Notes under the pieces: model-generated
Databases searched by the model: none
The model's input: the letters and a program-made list of their open reading frames with translations, nothing else
Told to the model about the DNA's origin: nothing
Program-made: the position numbers and the translations under genes
Assembly (NCBI RefSeq): GCF_014489595.1
Contig: NZ_CP060790.1
Location: 2,232,001 to 2,296,000 of the forward strand
Direction of reading: 5' to 3'
Source of the DNA: Paenacidovorax monticola
GTDB lineage: Bacteria > Pseudomonadota > Gammaproteobacteria > Burkholderiales > Burkholderiaceae_C
Length of the DNA stretch: 64,000 nt
Shown here: in pieces, positions 9,962-19,834 of the stretch
Position numbering within the stretch: the stretch's first letter is position 1
Layout: the number at the start of each line of letters is the position of its first letter

Positions 9962-11207
9962 AGCGCAGGGCCTCCGCCGGGTTCACGCGGCTGGCGCGCC
10001 AGCTCGGGTACAGGGTGGCCACGAAGGCCAGGATCAGGGAAATGACGGCGATGGGCACGATATCGCGGCTTTGCGGGTCGCTGGGCATCTTGCTGATGAG
10101 GTAGATATCCTTGGGCAGGAAGTTGGCATGCAGGGCCCGCTCGATGGCCGGCACGATCACGTCGATGTTGAACGCCACGCCCAGGCCCAGCAGCAGCCCG
10201 GCCAGCGTGCCGATCACGCCCACCATGGCGCCCTGCACCACGAAAACGCCCATGATGCTGCGCGGGCTCGCGCCCAGGGTGCGCAGGATGGCGATGTCGG
10301 CGCGCTTGTCGGTCACCGTCATCACCAGCGTGGATACAAGGTTGAACGCGGCCACGGCCACGATGAGCGTGAGGATGATGAACATCATGCGCTTCTCGAG
10401 CTGCACGGCCGCGAACCAGGTGCGGTTCTGCTGCGTCCAGTCGCGGATCAGCAGCACGCCGCTGAGCGAGTTCGCCAGCTGCTGCGCCACCTCGGGCGCC
10501 TGGTGCAGGTCCTGGAGCTTGAGGCGGATGCCCGTGGGGCCTTCAAGGCGGAAGATGCGCTGTGCGTCCTCGTGGTGCAGCAGCACCAGGGCCGAGTCGT
10601 ATTCATAGTGGCCCGAATTGAAGGTGCCCGCCACCGTCATCTGCTTGAGGCGCGGCACCACGCCCGCAGGGGTGACCTGGCCGCTGGGCGCGATGAGCGT
10701 GACCGCGTCGCCCACCCGCGCACCAAGCTGGCGGGCGAGCTCGCTGCCCAGCACCACGCGGAAAGCGCCGGGTTCCAGCTGCCGCAGCACCTGCAGGTTG
10801 GTGGCCGCCAGATCAGTCACCTCGCCCTCGAGCGCGGGATCGATGCCGCGCACGAGCGCGCCCTTCATGTCCTCGCCGCGCGCGAGCAGCGCCTGGGCCG
10901 CGACGAACGGCGCCGCACCCACCACCTGCGGGTTGCGCTTGGCCTCGGCCAGCGTGCGCTCCATGTCGGGCAGGGCCGCACCCTGGGGCGCGAAGATCTC
11001 GACATGCGAGACCACGCTGAGCATGCGGTCGCGCACCTCTTTCTGGAAGCCGTTCATCACCGACAGCACGATGATGAGCGCCGCCACGCCGAGCGCGATG
11101 CCCAGCATGGAAACACCCGAGATGAACGAGATGAAGCCGTTGCGCCGCGTGGCGCGGCCGGCGCGCGTATAGCGCCAGCCCAGGGCCAGTTCGTAGGGAA
11201 TTTGCAT
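9954..11207 (-). CDS. lolC: Lipoprotein-releasing ABC transporter permease LolC/LolE
   Basis: A 417-residue permease: an N-terminal membrane helix ([20 protein letters not shown]), a large periplasmic MacB-PCD-like domain (about 60-260), and three C-terminal helices with the FtsX-type segment [19 protein letters not shown]. It forms the membrane part of the lipoprotein-release complex with LolD. The start at 11207 ([17 protein letters not shown]) matches the conserved family N-terminus; an upstream in-frame ATG at 11279 would collide with the divergent gene at 11269. Only one permease gene is present, as is common in Burkholderiales. Confidence 0.92.
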   Translation of the reverse strand: MQIPYELALGWRYTRAGRATRRNGFISFISGVSMLGIALGVAALIIVLSVMNGFQKEVRDRMLSVVSHVEIFAPQGAALPDMERTLAEAKRNPQVVGAAPFVAAQALLARGEDMKGALVRGIDPALEGEVTDLAATNLQVLRQLEPGAFRVVLGSELARQLGARVGDAVTLIAPSGQVTPAGVVPRLKQMTVAGTFNSGHYEYDSALVLLHHEDAQRIFRLEGPTGIRLKLQDLHQAPEVAQQLANSLSGVLLIRDWTQQNRTWFAAVQLEKRMMFIILTLIVAVAAFNLVSTLVMTVTDKRADIAILRTLGASPRSIMGVFVVQGAMVGVIGTLAGLLLGLGVAFNIDVIVPAIERALHANFLPKDIYLISKMPSDPQSRDIVPIAVISLILAFVATLYPSWRASRVNPAEALRYE

Positions 11208-11268
11208 GGTGTGAGTGAAAGGGCCCTCGGAGGCCGGGGCCGATTGTGGCATCCCGGACAATAGGCCC

Positions 11269-12209
11269 ATGCCCGACACCCCCCATTTGCTGATTCCCTA
11301 CGCCGCGAGCACCGCGCCCGGGTGCCAGCAGGCCCTGCAGGGCCTGGCCCTGCCCCACCTCGACCAACTGCTCGCACGCCTCGCCCCGCAAGGCACCGAT
11401 GCGGGCGACGAATACGACTTCGCACCGCCCCATGAACGCGCCCTGGCGCGCAGCCTGGGCCTGCCGCCCCAGGCCACGCCCTGGGCCGCCTGGGAGCAGG
11501 CTCGCACGCAGCCCGGCGCCGGCGCCACGGCCTGGGCCTGGGTCACGCCCTGCCACTGGCAGGTGGGCACCGACCATGTGCGCCTGATGGACCCGGAGGC
11601 GCTCGCGCTCACCGAAGCCGAATCGCGCGCGCTGCTGGCCGTGCTCTCGCCCTGGTTCGCCGAGGACGGCATCGAACTCGCCTACGACCAGCCCACGCGC
11701 TGGCGCGCGCGCGGCGCCGTGTTCGAGGGACTGCGGACCGCCTCGCTCGACCGCGTGCTCAACCGCGACGTGCGCGCCTGGATGCCCGACGCGGCCCAGG
11801 CCCGCGCGCTGCACCGCCTGCACAGCGAAATGCAGATGCTGCTCTACACCCACGCCTTCAACGACGCGCGCGCCGCGCGGGGCCTGGTGCCCGTGAACGC
11901 TTTCTGGGTGCACGGCGCGGGACGGCTGGAAACACCGCCCCCGCCGCCGACGCGCCCGAGGTCGCGCAGGACCTGCGCGCCGCCGCCCTGCGCGAGGACT
12001 GGGGCGCCTGGGCCCGGGCCTGGAGCGCACTCGACGCCGGCCCCGTGGCCCGCCTGGCCGGCCGGGCTGCACGCGGCGAGGCCGTGCGCCTCACCCTGTG
12101 CGGCGAACGCTCGGCGCTCGGCTGGCACAGCGCGCCGCGCTCCATCGCGCAGCGCATCCAAAGCCTTTTCAAGCCGCAGCGCTTTTCCAGCGTGCGCGAC
12201 CAGCTATGA
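11269..12209 (+). CDS. COG4255-like conserved protein (phosphoglycerate-mutase-like annotation; frameshifted)
   Basis: The protein starts MPDTPHLLIPYAASTAPGCQ and resembles a Burkholderiales family sometimes labelled phosphoglycerate mutase, usually found beside recJ; no catalytic motif could be confirmed here. The frame breaks in a C run at 11938-11942; one more C gives TPPPAADAPEVAQDLRAAAL and continues to a stop at 12209 (ending SSVRDQL). The total is about 313 residues. The stop overlaps the recJ ATG at 12206, so the two are translationally coupled. It is divergent from lolC across a short 61-base gap. The function is not known. Confidence 0.65.
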
Positions 12210-13921
12210 AAATAATAGCTCGCGACATTCCCCCGCGCGCCGCCTGGGCGCTGGAGCAGGCGGGCGTGCACCCGCTGCTCGCACGCCTGTATGCCGCGCG
12301 CGGCGTGTGCTCCCAGGAAGAGCTGGACGACGCGCTCGCGCGCCTGCTGCCGCCCCACACGCTCAAGGGCGTGCAGGATGCGGCCCGGCTGCTGGCCGAC
12401 GCCATCGCCGCCGACCGGCGCATCCTCATCGTGGCCGACTACGACTGCGACGGCGCCACGGCCTGCGCCGTGGGAGTGCGCGGCCTGCGCCTGCTCGGGG
12501 CGCGGCAGGTGGACTACCTCGTGCCCGACCGGGTGGTGGACGGCTACGGCCTCACCGCCCCCATCGCGCGGCGCGTGGCCAAGCGCGGCGCGGACCTGCT
12601 TGTCACCGTGGACAACGGCATCGCGAGCGTGGACGGTGTGCGCGAAGCCAAGGCCCTGGGCCTCTCGGTGCTCGTGACCGACCACCACCTGCCCGGCCCC
12701 GAGTTGCCGGGTGCCGACGCGATCGTGAACCCCAACCAGCCCGGCTGCGCCTTCGAGAGCAAGGCCATCGCCGGCGTGGGCGTGATGTTCTACGTGCTCA
12801 TGGCGCTGCGCGGCGAGCTGCGCGAACGCGGCGTGTTCGACCGCGCGAGCCAGCCCAAGCTGGAGCCGCTGCTGCCCCTCGTCGCGCTCGGCACCGTGGC
12901 CGACGTGGTGCGGCTCGACGCCAACAACCGCCGCCTCGTGGCCCAGGGCCTCAAGCGCATCCGCGCGGGGGCCATGCCCGAGGGCATCGCCGCGCTGTTC
13001 CAGGCCGCGGGGCGCAAGGCCGCCGAAGCCACCACCTTCGACTTCGGCTTCGCGCTCGGGCCGCGCATCAACGCGGCCGGGCGCCTGGCCGACATGACGC
13101 TGGGCATCGAGTGCCTGCTCACCGACGACCCGGGCCGCGCGCTGGAGCTGGCCAAGATGCTGGACGGCATCAACCGCGAGCGCCGCGAGATCGAGGGCGG
13201 CATGCGCGAGCAGGCCTTCGCGCTGGCCGAGAACCTGTTCGAAGACAGCGAGACCCCGCCGCCCGCCGTGAGCGTGTTCGACCCCGACTTTCACGAAGGC
13301 GTGGTCGGCATCGTGGCTTCGCGCATCAAGGACCGGCTGCACCGCCCCACCTTCGTGTTCGCGGCCAGCAGCGCGCCGGGCAAGGAGCATGAACTCAAGG
13401 GCTCGGGCCGCTCGATCCCGGGCTTTCACCTGCGCGACGCGCTCGATTTGGTGGCCAAGCGGCACCCGGGCGTGCTGCTGAAGTTCGGTGGCCATGCCAT
13501 GGCGGCGGGCTGCACCGTGGCCGAGGAGCATTTCGAGACCTTCGAGCGGGCCTTCGCCCAGGTCGCCCAGGAATGGCTGGACGCCGCCACGCTCACGCGC
13601 CGCATCGAGACCGACGGCCCGCTCGCGCCCGAGTACTGCCGCGCCGACCTCGTGGACACCCTGCACCGCGAGGTCTGGGGCCAGGGCTTCGCGCCGCCCA
13701 CGTTCAGCGAGGAGGTTGAGGTGCTGAGCCAGCGCCTCGTGGGCGAGGCCAAGAACCACCTCTCGCTCAAGCTGCTGCACCAGGGCCGGCCCGTGGACGG
13801 CATCTGGTTCGGCCACACCGACCCGCTGCCCGCGCGCGCGCTGCTGGCTTTCCGGCTCGACGTGAACGAATGGCGCGGCGAGCGCAAGGTGCAGTTCCTC
13901 GTCGAGGGCGTGGAGCTCTAG
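12206..13921 (+). CDS. recJ: Single-stranded-DNA-specific exonuclease RecJ
   Basis: A 571-residue DHH-family exonuclease. Motifs include ILIVADYDCDGATACAVG (DxD), LLVTVDNGI, the DHH triad in VLVTDHHLPGPELPGADAIV, and in the C-terminal DHHA1 part GSGRSIPGFHLRDALDLV and KFGGHAMAAGCTV. RecJ degrades single-stranded DNA 5'-3' in recombination and mismatch repair. The ATG at 12206 overlaps the preceding stop and is preferred over an in-frame start at 12098. Length is normal and no frame error is seen. Confidence 0.96.
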   Translation: MKIIARDIPPRAAWALEQAGVHPLLARLYAARGVCSQEELDDALARLLPPHTLKGVQDAARLLADAIAADRRILIVADYDCDGATACAVGVRGLRLLGARQVDYLVPDRVVDGYGLTAPIARRVAKRGADLLVTVDNGIASVDGVREAKALGLSVLVTDHHLPGPELPGADAIVNPNQPGCAFESKAIAGVGVMFYVLMALRGELRERGVFDRASQPKLEPLLPLVALGTVADVVRLDANNRRLVAQGLKRIRAGAMPEGIAALFQAAGRKAAEATTFDFGFALGPRINAAGRLADMTLGIECLLTDDPGRALELAKMLDGINRERREIEGGMREQAFALAENLFEDSETPPPAVSVFDPDFHEGVVGIVASRIKDRLHRPTFVFAASSAPGKEHELKGSGRSIPGFHLRDALDLVAKRHPGVLLKFGGHAMAAGCTVAEEHFETFERAFAQVAQEWLDAATLTRRIETDGPLAPEYCRADLVDTLHREVWGQGFAPPTFSEEVEVLSQRLVGEAKNHLSLKLLHQGRPVDGIWFGHTDPLPARALLAFRLDVNEWRGERKVQFLVEGVEL

Positions 13922-13925
13922 GCCA

Positions 13926-14147
13926 TCACGCCTGGATCTGCTTGCGGCGCCGGCGCAGCACGGTGACAGGCTCGCCGCCCTCGCCCCAGTTCTCGGGGTC
14001 CACTTCGTCGATGATCACCGTCACGCTCTCGGGCCGCTTGTCCAGCACCTCCTGCATCAGGCGAGTGACGCCCGCGATCAACTGGGCCTTCTGGGCGGCG
14101 GTGGTGGGCTGGTCGCGGCGGGCCAGGCGGATGTTGACGAGCGGCAT
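13926..14147 (-). CDS. 4-oxalocrotonate tautomerase family protein
   Basis: A 73-residue protein MPLVNIRLARRDQPTTAAQK: Pro directly after the initiator Met is the catalytic base of 4-oxalocrotonate tautomerases. The C-terminus is basic (RRRRKQIQA). Family members interconvert enol and keto acids in aromatic catabolism, but many solitary copies like this one have unknown substrates. It converges with recJ, leaving 4 bases between the two stops. Confidence 0.85.
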   Translation of the reverse strand: MPLVNIRLARRDQPTTAAQKAQLIAGVTRLMQEVLDKRPESVTVIIDEVDPENWGEGGEPVTVLRRRRKQIQA

Positions 14148-14169
14148 GGTGTGGGGTCCTGAAAAGCCA

Positions 14170-14199
14170 ACGGGGGCGCAGCCTGCGCCGCGCCCCCGT
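14170..14199 (-). terminator. Strong GC hairpin after the chemoreceptor gene
   Basis: A perfect 10-bp stem (14170-14179 ACGGGGGCGC with 14190-14199) lies between the stop of the chemoreceptor gene at 14243 and the tautomerase start. On the minus strand it is followed by a weak T-rich stretch (TTGGCTTTTC), so it probably ends the chemoreceptor transcript. Confidence 0.55.
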
Positions 14200-14242
14200 C
14201 TTATAGCAAGCCTGCCCGCGGCCTCCGCGGGCCGCGCTGCGC

Positions 14243-15997
14243 TCAGAAGCTCTCCCAGTCGTCCTCCGCCCCGGCTTTCGCACGGGCGGCGGGCGCCGGC
14301 GCAGCCGCTGGCGCGGCTGCCAGGCGTGGTGCCGCGGCGGCGGCTGGCTTGGCCGCGACAGGTGCAGCCGCCTTGCGCGGCGCGGGGGCGGCGGGCGCCT
14401 TGGCCACCACGGCCGGCGCGCGTGCAGGCGTTGCAGAGCGCACCACCGCCCCCGCGCCCACGTTGAATACCGCCACCACCTGCGACAGGCGCTGGGCCTG
14501 GTCGCGCATGGCAGCGGCGGCGGCGCTCGACTCCTCCACCAGCGCGGCGTTCTGCTGCGTCATCTGGTCGAGGTTCGTCACCGCCTGATTCACCTGGGCG
14601 ATGCCGTCGCGCTGCTCGGTGGACGAGGCCGTGATCTCGGCGATCAGGTCGCTCACGCGCCGCACGCTGTCCACGATCTCGCTCATGCTCTGGCCCGCCT
14701 GGCCCACCTGCTGCGAGCCCGACTCGACGCTCTCCACGCTGGCGGTGATCAGGCCCTTGATCTCCTTGGCCGCCTCGGCCGAGCGCTGCGCCAGGCTGCG
14801 CACCTCGCCCGCCACCACGGCGAAGCCCCGGCCCTGCTCGCCCGCGCGGGCCGCTTCCACCGCGGCATTGAGCGCCAGGATGTTGGTCTGGAACGCGATG
14901 GAGTCGATCACGCCGATGATGTCGGCGATCTTGCGGCTGCTGTCGGTGATGTGCTGCATGCTGGCCACCACCTGGCCCACCACCTCGCCGCCGCGCTCTG
15001 CGGCCTGGGCGGCGTTGGCAGCCAGCTGGTTGGCCTGACGCGCCGTGTCGGCCGACTGCGTGACCGTGGCCGTGAGCTCTTCCATGCTCGCGGCCGTTTC
15101 CTCCAGGTTGGCGGCCGTCTGCTCGGTGCGGGCCGACAGATCCTGGTTGCCCGTGGCGATCTGGCTGGACGCGGCCGAGACCGACTCCACGCCCGAGCGC
15201 ACCTCGCCCACCACGCCGCGCAGGCGCGCCGCCATGGCCGAGAGCGAGCGCAGCAGATGGCCCAGCTCGTCCTTGCGGTCATCGTGCACGTCCGCCGTCA
15301 GGTCGCCCTCGGCAATCTGGTCGGCTAGGCCCACGGCACGGTCGAGCGGACGCGTGACGGAGTGCACCGTGAGCCACGCCAGCAGCATGCCCACGGCGAG
15401 CACCAGGGCCGCAGCACCCACGCCGATCCACTGGGCCGTCGCGCGGCGCTGCTGGCCATCGGTCTTGGCCTGCTCGCGCTGGCGCTGCTGCTGTTCCACG
15501 AAGGTCTCCTGCGCGCCGATGTACTTGGCCACGGCGGGCAGCAGGCTTTCATCCACCATGCGCTGGGCCCCGGCGCCATCACCGTTCGCGTGGGCCTTCT
15601 GGACCTCGGCGGTGATCTTCAGCACGATGGCGCGCTCGGCCGCGATGCGCTCGAGCTGGGCCTTGTCCTCCGCCGTCACGGCCGCGGCCACGATCTGCTT
15701 CTGGATGCCCGTGATGGCCTCGATGCCTGCCTTGACCTGCGATTGCATGCGGGCGCTCAGCTTCTCGTCGGACGACACGGCGCCGATCACCACGCGCTCC
15801 ACGGCGAGTTCGGTCATGCCTTTCCAGCGCAGCGCCAGGGAGATGCGGTCCTCATTGGCCTGGACGATGCGCGCGGTGTCCGCCTCGACGCGGGACACAT
15901 AGGAAACCAGGCCAAAGGTCAGCGCCAGCATGGCGACCATGAGGCCGATGATGATGGCCCACAGCTTGCGGCCGACGGGCATGTTGTTGAAGTTCAT
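14243..15997 (-). CDS. Methyl-accepting chemotaxis protein with C-terminal docking peptide
   Basis: A 584-residue chemoreceptor. Helix 1 (about residues 11-32) and helix 2 (about 190-212) flank a four-helix-bundle periplasmic sensor; a HAMP domain follows, then the cytoplasmic signalling coil with the conserved hairpin [20 protein letters not shown]. An Ala/Pro-rich linker of roughly 50 residues leads to the C-terminal DWESF, which resembles the NWETF pentapeptide that tethers CheR and CheB. The ligand is not evident. The start at 15997 is the first ATG before the hydrophobic helix. Confidence 0.93.
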   Translation of the reverse strand: MNFNNMPVGRKLWAIIIGLMVAMLALTFGLVSYVSRVEADTARIVQANEDRISLALRWKGMTELAVERVVIGAVSSDEKLSARMQSQVKAGIEAITGIQKQIVAAAVTAEDKAQLERIAAERAIVLKITAEVQKAHANGDGAGAQRMVDESLLPAVAKYIGAQETFVEQQQRQREQAKTDGQQRRATAQWIGVGAAALVLAVGMLLAWLTVHSVTRPLDRAVGLADQIAEGDLTADVHDDRKDELGHLLRSLSAMAARLRGVVGEVRSGVESVSAASSQIATGNQDLSARTEQTAANLEETAASMEELTATVTQSADTARQANQLAANAAQAAERGGEVVGQVVASMQHITDSSRKIADIIGVIDSIAFQTNILALNAAVEAARAGEQGRGFAVVAGEVRSLAQRSAEAAKEIKGLITASVESVESGSQQVGQAGQSMSEIVDSVRRVSDLIAEITASSTEQRDGIAQVNQAVTNLDQMTQQNAALVEESSAAAAAMRDQAQRLSQVVAVFNVGAGAVVRSATPARAPAVVAKAPAAPAPRKAAAPVAAKPAAAAAPRLAAAPAAAPAPAARAKAGAEDDWESF

Positions 15998-16200
15998 GGT
16001 GAAGCGGGGATCCGTGAAGGGGTGGCTGCTCTGCGGGGTCTGGGTGCGACGACGCGTCTGTCACAACGCGCCCTAACAGAAAAAGGTGTACTTTTTTTTA
16101 CACATTTTCCCAAAAAACGCCGGGAATCATCCCAAACCGCTGTCAAACAGGCGAAAACACCACACCCCATGCGCGCACGGCCCCACCCTACAATGGTGGC

Positions 16201-17064
16201 GTGTCCTCCTACCTCAACGCCGACCTGCATTGCCACTCCGTGGTGTCCGACGGCACGCTCACGCCCGAGGAACTCGCGGCGCGGGCCAGCGCCAACGGCG
16301 TGGAATTGTGGGCGCTCACTGACCATGACGAGATCGGCGGGCAGCACCGCGCCGCCGCCGCCGCGCGGGCGCAAGGCATGGCCTACCTCACGGGCACGGA
16401 GATTTCCGTCACCTTCGCGGGCACCACGGTCCACATCGTGGGCCTGGGGTTCGATCCGGACGACGCCCAGCTCGCGCGCGGCCTGCACGCCACGCGCGGT
16501 GGCCGGGGCGAACGGGCCCAGGAGATGGCGCGCCAGCTGGCCGCCGTAGGCATCCAGGACGCCTACGAGGGCGCGCTGCGCTATGTGGGCAACCCCGAGC
16601 TGATCTCGCGCACCCATTTCGCCCGCTTTCTGGTGGAAACCGGCGTGTGCCGCGACACCCCCGAGGTCTTCCGCAGGTACCTCACCGAGGGCAAGCCCGG
16701 CTACGTGCCGCACCGCTGGGCGGCGCTGGGCGATGCCGTGCGCTGGATCCGCGAAGCGGGCGGCATGGCCGTGATCGCCCATCCGGCGCGCTACAAGTTC
16801 AGCGCCAACGAGGAGTACGCGCTGTTCTCCGAGTTCAAGCAGCATGGCGGCGCCGGCGTGGAGGTGGTGACCGGAAGCCACACCGTGGCCGAGTACGCGA
16901 CCTACGCGGCCATGGCCCAGGAATTCGGCCTGGCCGCATCGCGCGGCAGCGACTTCCACAGCCCCGACGAGTCCCACACCGACCTGGGCACCCTGCCCCT
17001 GCTGCCCGGCGCGCTCACCCCTGTCTGGGAACTGCTGGCCGACCGCGTGCGCCCGGCCGCCTGA
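16201..17064 (+). CDS. PHP-domain phosphoesterase (RNase AM / YciV-like)
   Basis: A 287-residue PHP protein. Metal-ligand motifs are NADLHCHSVVSDGTLTPEE near the N-terminus, LTDHDEIGG, GTEIS, IAHPARYKF and SRGSDFHSPDE near the end. E. coli YciV/TrpH removes nucleotides from 5' ends of short RNAs and hydrolyses 3',5'-bisphosphonucleotides; the same is likely here. It uses a GTG start at 16201, directly after a purine-poor leader, and is followed 16 bases later by the YciO-type gene. Confidence 0.88.
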   Translation: MSSYLNADLHCHSVVSDGTLTPEELAARASANGVELWALTDHDEIGGQHRAAAAARAQGMAYLTGTEISVTFAGTTVHIVGLGFDPDDAQLARGLHATRGGRGERAQEMARQLAAVGIQDAYEGALRYVGNPELISRTHFARFLVETGVCRDTPEVFRRYLTEGKPGYVPHRWAALGDAVRWIREAGGMAVIAHPARYKFSANEEYALFSEFKQHGGAGVEVVTGSHTVAEYATYAAMAQEFGLAASRGSDFHSPDESHTDLGTLPLLPGALTPVWELLADRVRPAA

Positions 17065-17080
17065 CACACGGCCCCTCGCC

Positions 17081-17716
17081 ATGGCACAGTACTTCGAAGC
17101 CCACCCCGACAACCCGCAGCCCCGCCTGCTCAAGCAGGCCGCGGCGCTGCTGCGCCAGGGCGGCGTCCTCGCGGTGCCCACCGATTCGAGCTACGCGCTC
17201 GTGTGCCAGCTGGACGACAAGGCCGCCGTGGACCGGCTGCGCCGCATCCGCCAGGTGGACGAAAAGCACCACCTCACGCTGCTGTGCCGGGACCTGTCGG
17301 AACTGGCCAGCTACGCGCGCGTGGACAACCGCCAGTACCGCCTGCTCAAGCAGGCCACGCCCGGGCCCTACACCTTCATCCTCGACGCGAGCAAGGAAGT
17401 GCCGCGCCGCGTGAGCCACCCGCAGCGCAAGACCATCGGCCTGCGCGTGCCCGACCGCAAGGGCCTGGCACTGCTGCTGGAGTTGCATGGTGCGCCGCTG
17501 CTGGCAACCACCCTGATTCCGGCCGGAGAGAGCGAGCCGCTCAACGACCCCCAGGAAATCCGCGAGCGCTACGAGCACCAGCTCGATGCCGTGGTGGATG
17601 CGGGCGCCTGCCCACTGGAGCCCACCACCGTGGTCGATCTCACGCCCATGTACCTGGGCGGCGACCCGCAGGTCGTGCGCGAGGGCCGGGGCAGCCTGCA
17701 GGCGCTGGGGCTCTAG
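17081..17716 (+). CDS. Sua5/YciO/YrdC-family protein (YciO type)
   Basis: A 211-residue YrdC-fold protein. The nucleotide-binding region shows GGVLAVPTDSSYALVCQLDD, with TPGPYTFILDASKEVPRR and IGLRVPDRKGLALLLELHG further on. YrdC/Sua5 relatives make threonylcarbamoyl-adenylate for tRNA t6A; this YciO subgroup is a paralogue whose role is less certain. It sits 16 bases after the PHP gene, probably in one operon, and converges with the chemoreceptor gene at 17725. Confidence 0.85.
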   Translation: MAQYFEAHPDNPQPRLLKQAAALLRQGGVLAVPTDSSYALVCQLDDKAAVDRLRRIRQVDEKHHLTLLCRDLSELASYARVDNRQYRLLKQATPGPYTFILDASKEVPRRVSHPQRKTIGLRVPDRKGLALLLELHGAPLLATTLIPAGESEPLNDPQEIRERYEHQLDAVVDAGACPLEPTTVVDLTPMYLGGDPQVVREGRGSLQALGL

Positions 17717-17724
17717 CCCCCCAG

Positions 17725-18984
17725 TCAGGCAGCGGCCAGGCGCAGAACTTCGGCGGGCGCCGGCAGGGCGGGCACCGCCCCATCGTCATCGAGCTTGAAG
17801 GCCCCCACGGCCTTCTGCAGTTCGCGCGCACGCTCCGTCAGCGCCGAGGCGGCCTGCGCCGCCTGCTGTACCAGGGCCGCGTTCTGCTGGGTGGCGCCAT
17901 CCATGTGGGCCACGGCCTGGTTCACGTGCGCGATGCCGTCGCTCTGCTCGGCCAGCGCATGCGAGATCTCACCCAGCAGCGTGGTCACCTGGCCCACGGC
18001 CTGCACGATCTCCTCCATGGTGCGGCCCGCCTGGCCGACCAGGCCCGCGCCGCTCTCCACCTGCTCGACCGACTGGTGGATCAGGGCCTTGATCTCGCGC
18101 GCCGCCACGGCGCTGCGCTGCGCGAGGTTGCGCACCTCCGAGGCCACGACGGCGAAGCCGCGCCCCTGCTCTCCCGCGCGCGCAGCCTCCACGGCCGCGT
18201 TCAAGGCCAGGATGTTGGTCTGGAACGCAATGCCCTCGATGACCTGGATGATGTCCACGATCTTGCGCGAGCTGCCGCTGATGGCCTGCATGGTCTGCAC
18301 CACCTCGCCCACCACGCTGCCACCGCGCTCGGCCGTGGCCGAGGCATTCACGGCCAGGCCGCTGGCCGAACGCGCGCGGTCGGCGTTCTGGCGCACGGTG
18401 GCGGTGAGCTGCTCCATGCTGGCGGCCGTTTCGGTCAGCGCGCTCACCTGGTCCTCGGTGCGACGCGACAGGTCGGTGTTGCCGCTGTCGATCTCGCCCG
18501 CGCTCGCACTGATGCCGTCGGAGGATTCCTTGATGTTCGAGACGAGGTCAGTGAGCGTGTCCTCCATGGTGCCCAGCGCGCCCAGCAGGCGGCCGAAGTC
18601 GCCCTGCAGGTCGGAGCTGAACTCCTGGCTCAGGTCGCCCGCGGCCACGGTCTCCGCGATCAGGATGGCCTGGTTCAGCGGTTGCACGATGCCCCGGCGC
18701 AGCGATGCGAACGCGAACAGCGCCACCGCCAGCGCCGCACAGCCCAGCAGCGTGATCCACAGCTGCACGCTCTGCAACTGCGCGTGCGCGGCCTGCACGG
18801 CGCGCTCCATGGCCAGCCGCTGGGCATCGCCCAGCCCCTGGCCCGCCGCCAGCGCAGCGCCGTAGGCCGCCTCGGCCTGCCGAATGCCCAGCCACCCCAC
18901 CGCCACCAGCACCGCCACCAGCAATGCCAATGCGCCAAACGCCAGCATCAGGCGCGTTCCAATCCTCAGCCGGTCAAAGCCCAT
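17725..18984 (-). CDS. Methyl-accepting chemotaxis protein without docking peptide
   Basis: A 419-residue chemoreceptor. The first helix [20 protein letters not shown] is near the N-terminus, a short periplasmic part follows, then a second helix (about residues 82-103), HAMP and the signalling coil with [20 protein letters not shown]. Unlike the receptor at 14243-15997 it ends EVLRLAAA and has no CheR-tethering pentapeptide. The start at 18984 ([12 protein letters not shown]) follows GGAG and is preferred over an in-frame ATG at 19059. Confidence 0.9.
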   Translation of the reverse strand: MGFDRLRIGTRLMLAFGALALLVAVLVAVGWLGIRQAEAAYGAALAAGQGLGDAQRLAMERAVQAAHAQLQSVQLWITLLGCAALAVALFAFASLRRGIVQPLNQAILIAETVAAGDLSQEFSSDLQGDFGRLLGALGTMEDTLTDLVSNIKESSDGISASAGEIDSGNTDLSRRTEDQVSALTETAASMEQLTATVRQNADRARSASGLAVNASATAERGGSVVGEVVQTMQAISGSSRKIVDIIQVIEGIAFQTNILALNAAVEAARAGEQGRGFAVVASEVRNLAQRSAVAAREIKALIHQSVEQVESGAGLVGQAGRTMEEIVQAVGQVTTLLGEISHALAEQSDGIAHVNQAVAHMDGATQQNAALVQQAAQAASALTERARELQKAVGAFKLDDDGAVPALPAPAEVLRLAAA

Positions 18985-19137
18985 CTGCCCATGTCTCCGT
19001 AGTCGGTTGTCCAGCCACGTCCGCGGGCGATTCCGCGAACATGTTTCGTTCTGCAACAAACCGCGATGCTACCAATGAACGGCCGGTCATGCCGCGCACC
19101 GCAAGGCACCGGTGCGAACGTCTGAGACAATGCGGCG

Positions 19138-19806
19138 GTGGACTTCTCCGACCTCATCCAAACCGTACTGATCTACGCCCTGCCGGTGCTGTTCGCCATC
19201 ACCGTGCACGAGGCGGCCCATGGCTATGCCGCGCGTCACTTTGGCGACAACACGGCGTACATGATGGGGCGCGTCACGCTGAACCCGATCAAGCACATCG
19301 ACCCCATCGGCACCATCCTGATGCCGCTGCTGCTGTACTTCGCCACCTCGGGTGCTTTTCTCTTCGGCTATGCCAAGCCCGTGCCGGTGCAGTTCGGGCG
19401 GCTGCGCCACCCCAAGCGCGACATGATCTGGGTGGCGCTTGCGGGCCCCGCGTCCAACTTCGTGCAGGCCGTCCTCTGGGCCGTGGTCCTGGTTGTGCTG
19501 GTGGGCACGGGCATGCAGGAACGCTTCTTCCTGGAGATGGCGCGTGCCGGCGTGCTCGTCAACCTCGTGATGTGGGCCTTCAACCTGTTCCCCTTGCCAC
19601 CGCTGGACGGCGGCCGCATCCTCGTGGGCCTGCTGCCCTGGAAGCAGGCGCAGCTGGTGTCGCGCATCGAGCCCTGGGGCTTCTTCATCGTGATGGGCCT
19701 GGTCATCGCGGGCGTCGTGGGCACGCTGTGGCTGCGCCCGCTCATGGCCCTGGGCTACAGCGCCATCAACCTGCTTATCTCCCCGCTCACCGCGCTGCTG
19801 CGCTGA
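19138..19806 (+). CDS. Site-2 protease family (M50) membrane metalloprotease
   Basis: A 222-residue polytopic protein with the zinc motif HEAAH (residues 24-28) in the first helix and the second metal ligand in NLFPLPPLDGGR, both diagnostic of M50 peptidases. These cleave membrane-spanning substrates within the bilayer. It is a minimal form without PDZ or CBS domains, as in the group commonly found next to trpS. It begins with GTG at 19138 and ends 28 bases before trpS, so the two are probably co-transcribed. Confidence 0.92.
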   Translation: MDFSDLIQTVLIYALPVLFAITVHEAAHGYAARHFGDNTAYMMGRVTLNPIKHIDPIGTILMPLLLYFATSGAFLFGYAKPVPVQFGRLRHPKRDMIWVALAGPASNFVQAVLWAVVLVVLVGTGMQERFFLEMARAGVLVNLVMWAFNLFPLPPLDGGRILVGLLPWKQAQLVSRIEPWGFFIVMGLVIAGVVGTLWLRPLMALGYSAINLLISPLTALLR

Positions 19807-19834
19807 GCCCGCCTTTTTCGTTCGACCGCATTCC

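Noticed and set aside
12098-12205. Upstream extension of recJ
   Set aside because: The in-frame start at 12098 lies inside the preceding gene; the ATG at 12206 overlaps that gene's stop and fits family length.
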